Translations under genes and position numbers: made by a program
Source of the DNA: Litomosoides sigmodontis
Taxonomy: Eukaryota > Nematoda > Chromadorea > Rhabditida > Onchocercidae
DNA length: 64,000 nt
Assembly: GCA_963070105.1 (NCBI GenBank)
Contig: OY718807.1
Span: 6,180,983-6,244,982 of the forward strand
Direction of reading: 5' to 3'
The notes under the pieces: generated by a model
The model's database searches: none
Told to the model about the DNA's origin: nothing
What the model saw: the letters and a program-made list of their open reading frames with translations, nothing else
In this document: piece by piece, positions 20,327 to 46,530 of the stretch
Numbering within the stretch: the first letter of the stretch is position 1
How the letters are laid out: the number at the start of each line of letters is the position of its first letter

Positions 20327-20479
20327 ATGATGAAACACATTGAAGTCGTAAATTCTATCGTTATCGCAGTCGTCATACTTTATACTGTTTTAGATTATCT
20401 TTCGTCATGTAACTGCCTTCAAATCACACTTAATCGATCACTGAAATGTTGCTCTGTGCAAAAAAAACGAGGATTTTAA
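20327..20479 (+). CDS. Possible 50-residue single-membrane or secreted microprotein
   Basis: A short open frame starts with tandem ATG codons and runs to TAA at 20477-20479. The N-terminal half is hydrophobic (VVNSIVIAVVILYTVL) and is followed by a Cys-containing basic tail (CNC, then KCCSVQKKRGF). It could be a signal peptide plus a small Cys-rich peptide, or a single-pass segment. A ctcttgcag acceptor-like site lies about 65 bases upstream. No homologue is recognised; chance is a serious alternative in AT-rich DNA. Confidence 0.22.
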   Translation: MMKHIEVVNSIVIAVVILYTVLDYLSSCNCLQITLNRSLKCCSVQKKRGF

Positions 20480-23370
<2,891 letters not shown>

Positions 23371-23470
23371 ATTATTATTATTAATTATTATTATTATTAA
23401 TTATTTTTATTATTAATTATTATTATTATTAATGATTATTAATTATTATTATTAATTACTATTATTATTA

Positions 23471-34472
<11,002 letters not shown>

Positions 34473-34554
<82 letters not shown>

Positions 34555-34564
34555 AGGGAGGGAA
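34473..34564. repeat. (GA)n then (GGGA)n tract immediately 5' of the collagen start
   Basis: About 40 GA dinucleotides followed by GGGA units; the tract ends 35 bases before the collagen ATG. Position suggests a promoter-proximal purine tract; any regulatory role is inference. Confidence 0.95.
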
Positions 34565-34599
34565 GCAAATGAAACAGAATTGGAAGATTGCTTGCAGTG

Positions 34600-37500
34600 A
34601 TGAAGCCTCACCTAGACGATGATGTATCGAATTATAAAAAACGACAGCAAGAAGCAGAAAGCCTTCGAAGGGTTGCGTTTTACGGTGTAGCATTATCAAC
34701 CATTGCTTCACTTATATGCGCACTTTCCGTGCCAATGTTCTACAACTATCTCCAGCACGTACAATCTGTTATGCAAAGTGAGGTGGATTTTTGCAAAGCG
34801 CGTTCAAGTAATATTTGGCGCGAAGTGACACGAACACAGGTTAGTTCAGTTAGTCAAACAAACTTTGAAGTTAGACAAAGTTAAGTTCAGCTGGTTTCTT
34901 TTTTATTCTCTTTTCATCAATAGCATCATTTTTAAGAGAATTATTTTCGTGCAATAATTGATCAAATAAAAGGAACATTAATGCATCGAATTTCCCTACT
35001 GTAAATGAATTTTTGTAATGTAAGAGAGGAAAAAAGAAATAGAAATGTAAAAAAGTGTTTTAAAACAAAAGAAGACACTTCTTCAATCGCTAATTTCGGC
35101 AAGCATATTTAGTAATTAAATTTTAATTAAATTAGTAAAATTAAAGATTAAAGGTTGGATACCTATATGCATAAATGTATGTATTACAAATGAATAAAAT
35201 ACATTATACATATAGTACAAATAAAATACATTACAAATAATGCATTTCCAAGGTTAACTACTCATACCTTTCTTAAACTTTTGAATTTTACCGTACCACT
35301 TTCGTGATAGCAATCAAAATTCTCAAACAATTTATTCCATTAAATACACATATTTCTAATTTGCTGCAGTTTGACCAAACTTTCCAATACATCTTACTCA
35401 TAAACGTATAAACCATTACCGAAAGGAAAAGATTTTACCAATTGTAACTGATTAAATTAAAAAACATCCAACTTCCTATAAAATTTTTCCCCCTTTTTCC
35501 CTGCCTCTCTCTCCCCCTCTCTCTGCTTTATTCCTCCTTTCATTTTCTTTCTTCATTTTTTTGACCTTCAAGTTGGAAATACAGAAAAGATTTATTTTTA
35601 ATATCTTATTCATTTCATCTTATTCGATTCGAAATTTATTGTACACAGTAGTAAGACGGCTGACGGAAAAAAAATCCGTGAGTAATGGCGTAAATTTTGC
35701 ATTGTTTCATATAATGCGATTAGAGGCACCAAACCATCACCACCAACGCTATTATCATCATTAGTAAATTTGTCTCCTTCTCTCTTCTCTCTCTCTCTCT
35801 CTCTTTATCACTCCTTTTGCAGTGGTTGGAACCGGTAAATTTGAAACAGGATACATAGTTCATTCCAACATTCCTTTTTCCTTTCCCACTTTTTTCTCGC
35901 TTTTTTTAAAATCTAAAATTCCTGTTCCAAAAAAATGAAGAGATGGCAGTTAATTGAAAGAAAAAGAGAAATGACAAAAAAAATGGGATACTGATGGACA
36001 AAATAATTTATGAATTTTAGTAATTTAAAATTCTCTTGTGAAAGTTAAAGTTATGCTAATGCTTTTCCATTTTTTTGACTTTTTTAAGCACTAAATATAC
36101 TAAATCCTATTTTACTTTGTATGGAAATTTCGTCTTTTTTTTCACTCTTAAAACATAACAGTTTGAATAATTAATTTGAGTATCTGTTTCTTATCTCAAA
36201 ACTAATGCAATAGCAGGTAATTTTACTGAAGTTTATCAAACTAGTGGTTAAAGCCAAGTAATTTGAGCTATTCGAAAGCTGAAATTGAGAAAATCGGGAA
36301 ATTGCTCAAAATTTTCACGATTTTATACTGCACAATATTCATTTGATTTGAGCAAAATTTTCGGTGAAAATTTCCGCAATTAATATTAAGCATTGCAGTG
36401 ATGTGATGATAACAGTTGGAATTTACATTAATGTTAGGTAATAGTTTAAGTGTAAGTTTGAATTTAAAATTTCACAATTGTATCGAATGTGGTAATGGAA
36501 GGGGAAAAAAAGAAGAGTTGCAAGTTCAATTTTACATTAAATAATTCATTTCTTTCAAGGTAAAATTGTTAAAATTTTTTCGCGTATTTTTATCCGTCAA
36601 GTTTTCGTAAATTGCATATTTCCTGCCTTAAATTGTTCCGCTAAGCTTTCATTGCTTTCTATTATTTCCGTTTAATTGTAGCGAAGTTTTTTCGTTACAG
36701 TTGTAAGGTATTATTTTTCAAATTTCATTATCTTTTTTTTTATTATTTCATTTCCATCAGTTGTAGCAGCCATTGTATTTTTCTTTCTCTCTCCGTTTCT
36801 TCTCTCTTCTGTTCGTTATGGAAAATAATTCATTTGAAAAATTGCTTAAATTAAATGAAAATATGAATTTAATTTAATTGAAAAATTGAAAGAAGGGAAA
36901 ATATAAGAAAAATTTCCGAGGATCACTTTTTTTCTGCTTAAATCGAAAAGAAAAAGAAATAATTAAAATTTAACTCAACAAAGGGAGAGCAAACGGAGAT
37001 TTTTTTTTTGGATAATTACATCAACAGGCTGCGATATTTTTGTACAGAAGGACAATTTATAGGTTGGTAAGTGTTGGCGTTGCAGTACCTTATGAGTGCC
37101 ACTTGTGGTACCACTACAACTGCTAAGTGCCATTGTCATTGTCCTGTAATTTAAAGATAGAAGGGATGATGAAGCGAAATGCTCCATTTTTTAACATTTC
37201 AAAATCACATATTGCGGTTAACGCAGATGAGATGGAAATTGACGAATAGCTACAAGCAAACACTTGTAAATGTGAATAATCAATTACATTCAAATATTGT
37301 CAGTGATTCACTAATTCATTTTCAGCATTAAATTTAAATTTTTTAATCCAACTAACTTTAAAAGCACTTTTTTTCTGATATTATTTAAACACTAGAGAGG
37401 TGGAATTCCCACTGATGAAAGTTTGTTTTAGCAAGTAAGCTGATTACTTTCATAGGTTAGATGTGATGCTAGGATAATTAGACATCGACAAGGACGAAAA

Positions 37501-39490
37501 GGTACACTTTCAAATTTTTTTTTTTGTATTCAAAAATTTTCAGTCTTTTCTCTGAACAGATAGTAATGTCACTAACATACTATGAACTGCGCTTTTATCT
37601 GTCAGTTTAGGCCTTGTTGAGTTAGCTAAAATAATTCATCCAACTACTCATTTCTCACATTCAATTACAATAGCCATTAGGAAAGTTTTGCTGGCATCAT
37701 ATGATTATAATTAATGAAAGCTTTTGTTTTCAGTAACACAGCATATGATTATATTACTTTAAAAAGTATCAGTTTTGAAATTTGGAAAAAAAAAGTATAA
37801 ATTTTCGATTTGGTTGTAAGGATAAGAAAAATGAGCTGAGAAAAGTGTGTTCGAAATTGCAATCGAAAATTATGAAAGATTGAAAAGATGGGGAAAAAAA
37901 GTTGCAATTCTACTTTATAATATTATTAAAATTTTATTGTAGTAATTAGAATTCCAAAAATTTGCAAACTCTTCCATTAGTACAAATTTTTTCCCCTCTC
38001 GTAGTTGACTTCTACATTTCTATTAGTTGTAGACAGTTCGTGCAATACTGCTATTTTTTACTTCAATTATACCCTTACGATATCAACATGTTAAACTGAA
38101 TTTTCTTGTTCTACAAAATTGATAACAATTAATGTCACTGATTAAAAGTGTTGCATTTTATTCACCAACTTTTTGTGTAAATTAAAATGTGATGGAGGAG
38201 GCGGAGGTGGAATCGATTGAATCGATAGTCCTTGAATGGAATAAGTTAGTAATCTAGAATTTTTCAAAAATTACACAATTAAAAAAAGGACTGTTTGTTG
38301 AATTCAAATGCTACACTTTAGCATTAGTTATGATCGTATAAAAGTTATTCATATCTGTCACCTTTCACCTCTTCCTAATTCCTCTTCATTTACAGATTTC
38401 GCATAAAAAGTGCTTAATTTGAAATGACTCGTTCCATTCTCAAAGAAATCGTAATTTCACCCATTGCACAGCACATTTCTTCCTCCTTTTCTTGCATCCT
38501 AAATTTATTCGTTTTTAATCTTCGATAGTAAGTTGGAACACGATATTTTAACTTTCAATTTTTATTTATTAAAAATCAAAAAAAAGAGAAAATGCAAGGA
38601 TGAATGGAAAGTTGAAGAGAAACGAAAGACCTGAAAATGATGATTTGTTAAAGGTACTTTCACAAGTAAGTGGTGAAGTGCGAAGTCGCAGGCAAGCCGG
38701 TTATGACAGCTTTTCAAGCACTGAGCACATACGTGGTGGAGCTGGGGTCAGCGGTAGCGTTGCGACAAGTTTTAGTGGAGTAGGGGGAGCGCAGTCGGCA
38801 CCTGGTGGTGGTTGCTGTGGATGTGGTGCGTCACCGCCAGGGCCACCTGGTGAGCCTGGACCGGATGGAAACGATGGCAGAGATGGTGAAAGCGGACCGC
38901 CAGGTAGAGATGGACAGGATGGACCTCAGACACCACCTGTTCAACCGCATATTGTAAGAATTTTTGTGGAACTTTTTTTTACCAAATTAATACAGTTGAA
39001 GTGAAGGAAATCTCTATCAATAATGTAATACATACAGGATTGGTGTTTCGACTGTCCTGATGCACCAGCTGGTCCACCAGGACGTCCAGGACCAAAGGGC
39101 CCAAGCGGTAGACCTGGTGCTCCAGGAAAGGATGCGGATGGTGGCAACAGAGGACCACCAGGACCACCAGGTGAACCAGGATCAAGTGGAGCACCAGGTC
39201 AGCCAGGTCCAAAAGGACCACCGGGACCACCTGGAACTGTCATCGAGAAACCCGTAGCACCGGGTCCGCCAGGTCTACCTGGACCGCCTGGTCCACCCGG
39301 ACCAAGTGGGCCACCTGGAGGAAGAGGAAATCCTGGACAAGATGGACAACCGGGAACACTAGGAGATGCAGGGAGAGATGGAGCACCTGGCAAGCCAGGC
39401 ATCGATGGAACAACTGGACCACAGGGTGAACGTGGATCATCCGGTTCATGTGACCATTGTCCACCACCACGAACGGCACCGGGATATTAA
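34600..39490 (+). CDS. Cuticle collagen, COL-12/COL-13 type
   Basis: Structural protein of the nematode exoskeleton, secreted by the hypodermis. Exons 34600-34839, 38654-38953 and 39038-39490 all join in phase 0 and encode 330 residues. Exon 1 has the nematode collagen N-terminal domain: [19 protein letters not shown] (membrane/signal segment), then YNYLQHVQS. Exon 2 has a furin-type site (RSRRQAGY), a Cys pair motif (GGGCCGCG) and the first Gly-X-Y block. Exon 3 opens DWCFDCP, carries the main Gly-X-Y region with one short break (TVIEKPVA) and ends [13 protein letters not shown], the tail typical of this collagen group. The ATG at 34600 is chosen because cttgcag lies two bases upstream, a likely trans-splice site. 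Exon 2's acceptor (ttaaag) is weak and intron 1 is 3.8 kb, so a small extra exon cannot be excluded; the order of motifs matches family members well. Confidence 0.92.
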
Positions 39491-39560
39491 GATATCTAAT
39501 TTGAAAGTATGGCACACCGATGATCTTTGCATAAATCTTTATTTCACGCATTTCGTTTTC

Positions 39561-39566
39561 AATAAA
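39561..39566 (+). terminator. Polyadenylation signal of the collagen gene
   Basis: AATAAA about 70 bases after the stop; a second copy lies at 39599-39604. Confidence 0.65.
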
Positions 39567-39604
39567 TTTGAAATTAAAAAAAATATGCCAATGATTTGAA
39601 TAAA

Positions 39605-42267
39605 ACATTTGCGCAAGAAGAAAAAGGAGAGCAGCGAAAAAAGGGAAACCTTAATATGATTTGTGGAATATTTCCACCTTTTTTTTCCTCCCCTCTATCC
39701 CTTTATTCAGTTGATGAATGAAAAAAAGCCACTTGTTGGTTGTATTGTTATCTTAGTTATTAATTTCATTTTCATTTAAAAGGAGAGCATGCAGAGGTTG
39801 TCGATATGATTTTTTAATTATGAATGTAATATTTCAATAAATTAATTTTTTTTTGCCACTTCCATGGAACGTTGCATCTTTTGAAAAAATTTCATTGAAA
39901 TTTCTGCAACATTTCTGTAACAGTACCTGTTTTGACCTTTTCAACGTCTAATACGATAAAAAAAAGCCAATAGATGGGATAAAATTAAATTAAAAAAAAA
40001 TCACTGCCATTTTGTTCTACGAATTACATCTATTACTTGTTAATGACTGTCTTTTCTAAACTGAAAATTCCTTGCTGTCACATTTTATCATACATTTTGT
40101 CAAAATGTAAGCTTTGAATGCTTTTTCGAAAAATTTGTAATTTTTGCAATTTCTAAAATAAAATCCTGATATTGTAATGTGATGATAATAGGCTTATTTC
40201 TTCAAAATTCCAAATATTGAATGTTAGAAATGCTGAGAGGAAAAGAATTTAAAGTTCTTTTCGTTTCATTCAACTGAAATATGTGAAATAATCGTCATTG
40301 TCGAGCAGTTTGTATTAACTGATATTTGAATAGATAGATATATATATTATTGCTAACTGAGCCATAACAGCTGTTGCCATCGTCCTCTTTGATGCTTTTT
40401 TTTCAATCTATTTCGTTGTATTTTAGATCAAACAACGCTTCACGATATATGCATATTTAGTTGAAATATATTGAAATACACTTGCGCCAATAAATTTAAT
40501 TTGAAGCTAACTGCTACACTGCATCGGATAGCACAGACTACGCCGACGAACATTTTTTCTAATTTCAAGTTTCATTCCAACTCTACAGTTGCAATACCAA
40601 CATGCATGCATTCTGTTGTATTATTTTGAAATATTCCTTTCATATGAAACACTATGGTAAAGGTGGATAACTGTTTGTTAGAATGGGAAGGAATACTTGC
40701 AATTAAAGTCAAAATACTTCATATAAGAGGAGAAAAAATTTTTGATTTTAGCAAAAACATTTCACTTGAAGAGAGACTTTCTCTTCAGCAATAACGAAAT
40801 AAATGAAATTTTTATAATTAATTGCTATCATTTGCAAAGCAAAAATGAAATGAGTAAGTAAATTAAATTATTGTATTCAATAACTTTCAATTGGGGAAAA
40901 AAATTCTCATAAAAGTCTTTTTCGTTATGAATTTATCTGCATTTCTTCACTTCTTTCCACCGTATTTGTTTCCCTTCTGGTGAGCATTGAAACAATTAAT
41001 TCATTCAAAATTACAATGATTTGAAAAAATTCAACACAATAAGAAGCAGGCGTCATAAATTGGATCGAAATCTTTAATGAATTAGTTTAATTTATTTTTT
41101 CAACATCTTCATGTCATTTGTATTTATGCACATCTGTTGCTCAGTCAGTGGCCTTATTTTAATTTCCATTTTTCAGAAGCATTTTAATTAAAAAAAAGTT
41201 TTAATTAAAAAAAAGTTTTAGAATTCTTTTAAATGCTTTAAAAATACCATTTCCTTTTCCGATCGGACAATAACGTTTACGGTCATACGGTTAGCAAACT
41301 ATTCGTTTTTGATTAGGCTATGCAAATGCTCCTTGTTGGTACATGAAATCATCACATCGTACTTTTCAACGTTACTTTCCTTATTTCTCTTATCTCTGCG
41401 AGTTAGTTTAATCAGTCGGCACATAAATTGTGTTTTAGCAATGGAATTTATTTCAAACGAACAAAAAACACGTCAAAATGAATGAATGATTCACTGTCAT
41501 ACTGTTGTAAATTTAACAAAATTAATGAAAAAGAGCAAAATTGCTCGGTAAGAGAAGTGCATCTCAAAGTTTAAACATATTAAACTTAAAATCACATTTT
41601 ACTATTGCTTGATTAGAATTTAAAAAAAAAACATGAACATAACAATATAACAGCATAACTCCTGTCATAACGATAATTATTCAAATCATTACGTGCTCCT
41701 TCAACTTATTCCACGTATCAGCCTGTCGTAATTGATTTATTCGATAACGTATTAGCTCTTTGCAACACTTTCATCTAACACTTTAAGTGCGCTTGAAGTA
41801 AATTATTTTCTTCGGATGAAATTACGTCAACCACCCACTACTCATTTTGGAGCACTGAAATTCATATTTCCAAATTTAGCATCGAATGAAATTAATCATT
41901 CAATGCTGAGAAATAGTACAATGTGCTGAATTATTTTAATTATTTTATGCAACTTTAAACTTTTACTATAGCACAAAATGAACGTTGCTGATTGACTAGC
42001 ACTTTGTGCTGTTCGTGTTAGATCGAACTTTTGAAAATTTTGTAATGCATTAGAAAAAAATTTTAATTTGCACTAAATTTTTTTTCAAAACTTCCTTTAC
42101 TAGAAGGAGCGCAATGAACACCAACAAATTTGTTGGTCAGTGGTCACGAGGAAGTACTACGATAAAAGCTTAATTAGCCTCATTAAAAAGTACCGTTGAT
42201 GTGATGGTGCAAAGCTAATCTTAGTGACAAACGATGATTCATGCTAATGATAATTAGTTCTCATCAA
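39605..42267. other. Intergenic, no supported gene
   Basis: AT-rich. Small features only: a 17-base tandem duplication (TTTTAATTAAAAAAAAG) at 41184-41218 and a perfect 18-base palindrome centred on CAAATTTG at 42120-42137. Confidence 0.4.
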
Positions 42268-42295
42268 ACACACACACACACACACATATACACGT

Positions 42296-42355
<60 letters not shown>
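42268..42355. repeat. (CA)n-ACGTACGT-(TG)n palindromic dinucleotide array
   Basis: A short CA run switches through ATATACACGTACGTG into about 26 TG dinucleotides, so the two halves are complementary. It can form a hairpin or Z-DNA. Confidence 0.95.
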
Positions 42356-42357
<2 letters not shown>

Positions 42358-43089
42358 TTATTTACTAACACCAAGGGATGCTTGCAAAAATAAATCAGAA
42401 ATTTCATTAATATGTACAGCTTATAGGTTAATGATAAAGCTACACTACCTTATCCACAGCGCTAAAATGCATTGAATAAAATTTAAAATGAAAAATTTTT
42501 TGAGTGCAACAGGAAGAGAGAGAGAGAAGAAGGAGAAAAAGAAAGATGTCTCTCTCTTCCTACTTGCAATGTTATTCTTTTTTTCCCTTTTTTTTTATTG
42601 CTACCTGTCGTTAAAAAAAAAAAGATTTGTTGTAAACCAACCAGGTCTTCTCATTTTTCATTTCGCACAGTAATTGCATTTGATGTTTTAAATGGCACTG
42701 ATGACCTTCGAAGGAAAGCGAAACGTTAACACAACCCAACCTTTCACCGTTAACAGTACCTTTCAAATTCAAGTTTTGGAGGAAAAGAAAAGCGAAAGGA
42801 ATAAGTGGAAGGAGTAGGAATATGCATCATCACTCGTTTGCTGCCACTCTTATTCATCATTATCTTATCATCTACTCTCCCTATCAATTATTGTCAACCC
42901 ATCGGTAGTACTGCGAGCTACTGCTACTGATAACTTTTTTTTCGATTTAATTATTTTTGTAATTTTTCCCTTTTTTTTTTTCTCTCCATTTTTACAGTTT
43001 CATTTGGTATGAAATGATAATATTAACAATGAGATAGCATAGTGTACGTGAGTAATCAGTTAAAATAGTTGTTGTCAATGAATTATTCA
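42356..43089. other. Intergenic, no supported gene
   Basis: Contains homopolymer tracts and a CTGATGACCTTCGAAGG motif at 42698-42714 followed by CGAAACGTTAAC, discussed under findings. Confidence 0.4.
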
Positions 43090-43095
43090 TTTATT
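43090..43095 (-). terminator. Polyadenylation signal on the minus strand
   Basis: AATAAA on the minus strand about 270 bases beyond the stop codon at 43364. Confidence 0.45.
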
Positions 43096-43363
43096 GAGGC
43101 ATACATCCTTGGTACAACACAGTAATACACCGTATCTGCTAATTAAATTGAATTTATCATAATGACGATCATACAATGAATGCACTCATTTTCCTCTTTT
43201 TCAATTATTCCATTTCAATAAATCAAAATTGTTAGAATTTAATAATTTTTTGCAAAAAAATTACTTGCATTTTCAAATTTTAAGTTTTAGATTTTTTAAA
43301 CTAACAGCAACTACTTGACTAAATATAGCATTATTTCACGAATGAGCATTTTACAACAGCTTA

Positions 43364-46300
43364 TCATCGCTTCTTTCCGAAAATTGCCTGAAGTAAGTTT
43401 GGTGAGCTCTCAAGATTAGGTGATGCCCTTTGTGCACCGCTTCGTCTTAATAGATTGATCAAACGATCGATGTTTGAACCTCCGCTAGCATGATAGTTTT
43501 CACTCTGATGATATTGTGGTTTAAAGAAATTAGCTAAATTGGTTGGTGGCGGCAGAGTCGTTTGGCCCAAAAATGATGGTCCTGCAACATGATGGAAGAG
43601 ATTCTTCAATACGGCGTTTGTGAAATTGTAAAATATTTAACAAGAAACAAAATTAGCCTGTTAAGCTTCGTTTATTTTTATCAATTTTAACGAATTGTCT
43701 GTCCTTTTATTCATATGCGGCTAATCATTAATATATGAATTAGATGGAGTACTGTAATTTGCAGTAACAAACCTAAAAACGTATTCAGCAATGTTTCAAT
43801 CGCACTCGTTCTTATCGCATGCATTGAACTGTAATCATTGCCGTACGTATGTTCAGAAAGTGGTAGTGCCGACCTTTGCGTTTTGCCGACCATTAGGTTT
43901 GTTCTATCACCACGAAGCCATGGACGAAGTAAATCACCGGATACACTATTTCTTGATAAGCTGGAGTCATCGTATCTTCAAATGCGCAAAAATATTATTT
44001 CGAAGAAAGAAAAATAAATAAATGACCGATACCCTGTTGATTGTAGCAGTCGAGCTAACCTCAACTTGGACTTAGATCAAAGTGACCTAGACCTTAAACT
44101 ATTATTCAGAGTTATACATGACTTCTTGAAATTGCAGCCTCTATCATTTACGCCGGAAGACCGGAATAACCTTATAACAGTGTTAAAATCATTAAAGTAT
44201 TCGAAAGGAAGTTTATCTGTTTCAATATTGTCAATTGAATGTTTAGCGTGAAGAATTTCACTTAATTTAAAATTACAATTTATATGATTAATTGCCACTT
44301 TGTCATTTAAAATCAGCTGAAAGTCAGGAACTCAAGGTCCGGTAACCCGTATTCGATAACTTTCTAAGTTCTCGTTATTCGTTGAATACTTTAAGTGATC
44401 ATAAATAACGCTCTTTGAGTACGTCACTGAATTCCACTTCCACGTCTACTACCTCTTACTACAACACTGCCGCAGTGATGTTGCAGACACCAATGCAAAA
44501 ACTGTCTGCAAGCGTTTGGGAGTCATATCCGACTAACTCAACAGACAGTTCAAAACAGTTTTGTTTTCTGACGTCAACCACTAACAATATCCTGCAATAT
44601 CGAAAGCTCAGGAAGAGGGAGAAAGGCCCTTGGCGTTCACCAGCGACACAAACCCCCAAAAGGATCAAAAGTAATTTGACAACATATTTCCCTTTTCTTT
44701 TAATTTCACAAATTGCGATTCCAACAAAACAAATAAAATAATCGTTCAGCGTTCTGGTCAGTCAGTCTCGGCAATAAACGAGTGGCAATTACTGACCCGA
44801 AAAAAAAAACAAAAGAAACGAGAACTGCTCTGATTTCACTTAAAAATACAATTAGGTATGAGTCATTTTGAAATGCAGCTGCTAATAATGCTAACAACTT
44901 TGAACCTGAAAATAGCAACTGCAACCAACGCTACCAAAGCGAATCAATCCTTTTCCGACCACTACCTCAACATTATACCCTAAATAATCAAATATATCAC
45001 TGATAATAGAATTATCCCTTGGACTATCACTACGTATAAGATCAACAGCTTCATCTCACATCAACAATTTCAATGTGCCTCATACACCTCGCATCTGATC
45101 AATCAATCAATAATATGGGATACTTTCTGTTTGATTGAATTAATTAACAAATTCGTATTTCGCTTATTAATTGTCCTTTCGAAAGATATTTATGGACTGA
45201 TCAAATGAGACTAAAGTGTTAATTATAATGAAAATGATTTAAATAACCCGGTGGAATCGTAAACACTCTTTGCATTGTTAATGATTGTACCACCAAAATT
45301 CATCAATTGCGCAGCGATTCCATAAACTAAAATTAGCAAAAATTTCCAACGAATAGATTGCAAATGATAAAGTAAGTTACACATTTCTAATTATAATTAT
45401 TATTCAATAAAATACATATTTGGTGATATGTAACATTTGCGCCTAAATGTCATTTGTATTTCTTCCAATTATATGAATAAAAATTTGATTCAGAAATATT
45501 CTTTTCACCTTTTCTTCTGTGTTACACCACATTTATTTTAACTACTTTCAGTGATTGCATTGTACTATTTCAAAATTGCTTGAAGCAGATTAGCAAATAA
45601 TTAAACAAATTAATGAATTCAGCCAACGAACAGAAAGAAAAACTACTTTATAATAATTTACTTTTTATTGAATTTATTGCCGATCAGACCAAGTAACACA
45701 TACTTCCTCATATTTCGAGCAAATTTAGCGTATAAAAAAATTGAAGAAAAAAAGATTACTATCTACCACTGCTCTTTACTAATCATTTATTTTAAATTAA
45801 ATTTAATTCATTTAAATTTTTGATAAGAAATAATTGATTAAACTACGTTGCATTTGCCACTGTATTGCTTGACAGCAATGAACTGACAAAGTTTGCAAAA
45901 GTTTCATGGCGCTATTTGCGAGTAAAAAAAGTGCTTGATTTAACACGAAGCAACAAGTTGTGAATGTTAGTTATAGAAGATGAGAAATATTATGATTTCA
46001 AGGATATCATAAAACGAAACAATATCAAATTTTAATTTCAGCTACTGCTCATTGTAGATTTTCTTTTCGTGTGTTACCATCGGAATTTTTAGTCCATAAA
46101 AGAAGCAAAGATAACTCAATGAAATTGCTTCTGCTTTTCCAGTAGTTATCAAAACAAAGGAAGCAAAGGATTTATTTTTTGGTAATTCGGAAGCAAAACA
46201 TACGATGAATTCGCACTGTAGAATTTACTTGTTTTTTTTTTCAAAATTCTTGTACTACCTGACATTTACTTCCTTCCTCTACCAAACAGGAAGATTGAAG

Positions 46301-46530
46301 AAAAAAAGAAATCATACGTGTAGGTAAAGTTACACCTATTCAATGTTCACTAGAAATATTTTCAATCGAAATAAAAAAAAAAGAGCAAGGAAATGAAAAA
46401 AAAACCTACGGTCAGCGAATTGTCGTGCTTGATCGGTTAATGCGCCAACATCAATTCCGGGTGGGGCAGGTAATGGTTGTCCATAGACCAGTGTCCAGCA
46501 GGTGAACAATAAAGCGTTACGATATATCAT
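43364..46530 (-). CDS. Secreted basic precursor ending in Gly-Lys-Lys-Arg; candidate amidated peptide precursor
   Basis: Three exons keep phase: 46530-46406, 43975-43773 and 43581-43364, giving 181 residues. The N-terminus is a signal peptide (MIYRNALLFTCWTLVYG, cleavage before QPLPAPPG likely). The middle is Ser/Asn/Arg-rich with several basic sites. The last exon holds TTLPPPTNLANFFKPQYHQ, IDRLINLLRRSGAQR and the C-terminus SPNLLQAIFGKKR followed by stop. A terminal Gly followed by Lys-Lys-Arg is the classic signal for dibasic cleavage and C-terminal amidation, which would release a peptide ending in Ala-Ile-Phe-amide. No known FLP or NLP family is recognised, so the neuropeptide reading is inference. 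Exon 2's acceptor (tttgaag) is weak, and intron 1 (2.4 kb) contains a likely plus-strand gene. Confidence 0.6.
44047..44741 (+). CDS. Probable 3' exons of a plus-strand gene nested in an opposite-strand intron
   Basis: Exon 44047-44247 (acceptor gattgtag, donor GC|GTGAAG) joins in phase 2 to 44420-44741 (acceptor tctttgag), ending at TAA 44739-44741. AATAAA at 44732-44737 overlaps the end. Exon 1 encodes a helical-looking stretch, DLKLLFRVIHDFLKLQPLSF then TPEDRNNLITVLKSLKYSK. It distantly recalls GRIP/GRAB Golgi-targeting helices, but without the invariant Tyr context, so this is only a suggestion. Exon 2 is Ser/Thr-rich, then basic (LRKREKGPWRSPATQTPKR). An internal donor A|GTAATT at 44671-44677 could instead lead to further exons. 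Upstream exons were not found. Amino-acid composition is much more protein-like than the opposite strand here. Confidence 0.42.

Noticed and set aside
39060..39608. Gln/Val- and His-rich frames on both strands around the collagen exon
   Set aside because: Alternate-frame readings of Gly-X-Y codons.
43791..44021. Plus-strand frame with His and Cys residues
   Set aside because: Antisense shadow of exon 2 of the minus-strand secreted precursor.
44087..44260. Minus-strand cassette exon (phase 2 in and out) for the secreted precursor gene
   Set aside because: Phases fit, but the acceptor is poor and the plus-strand frame over the same bases is far more protein-like with a good donor.
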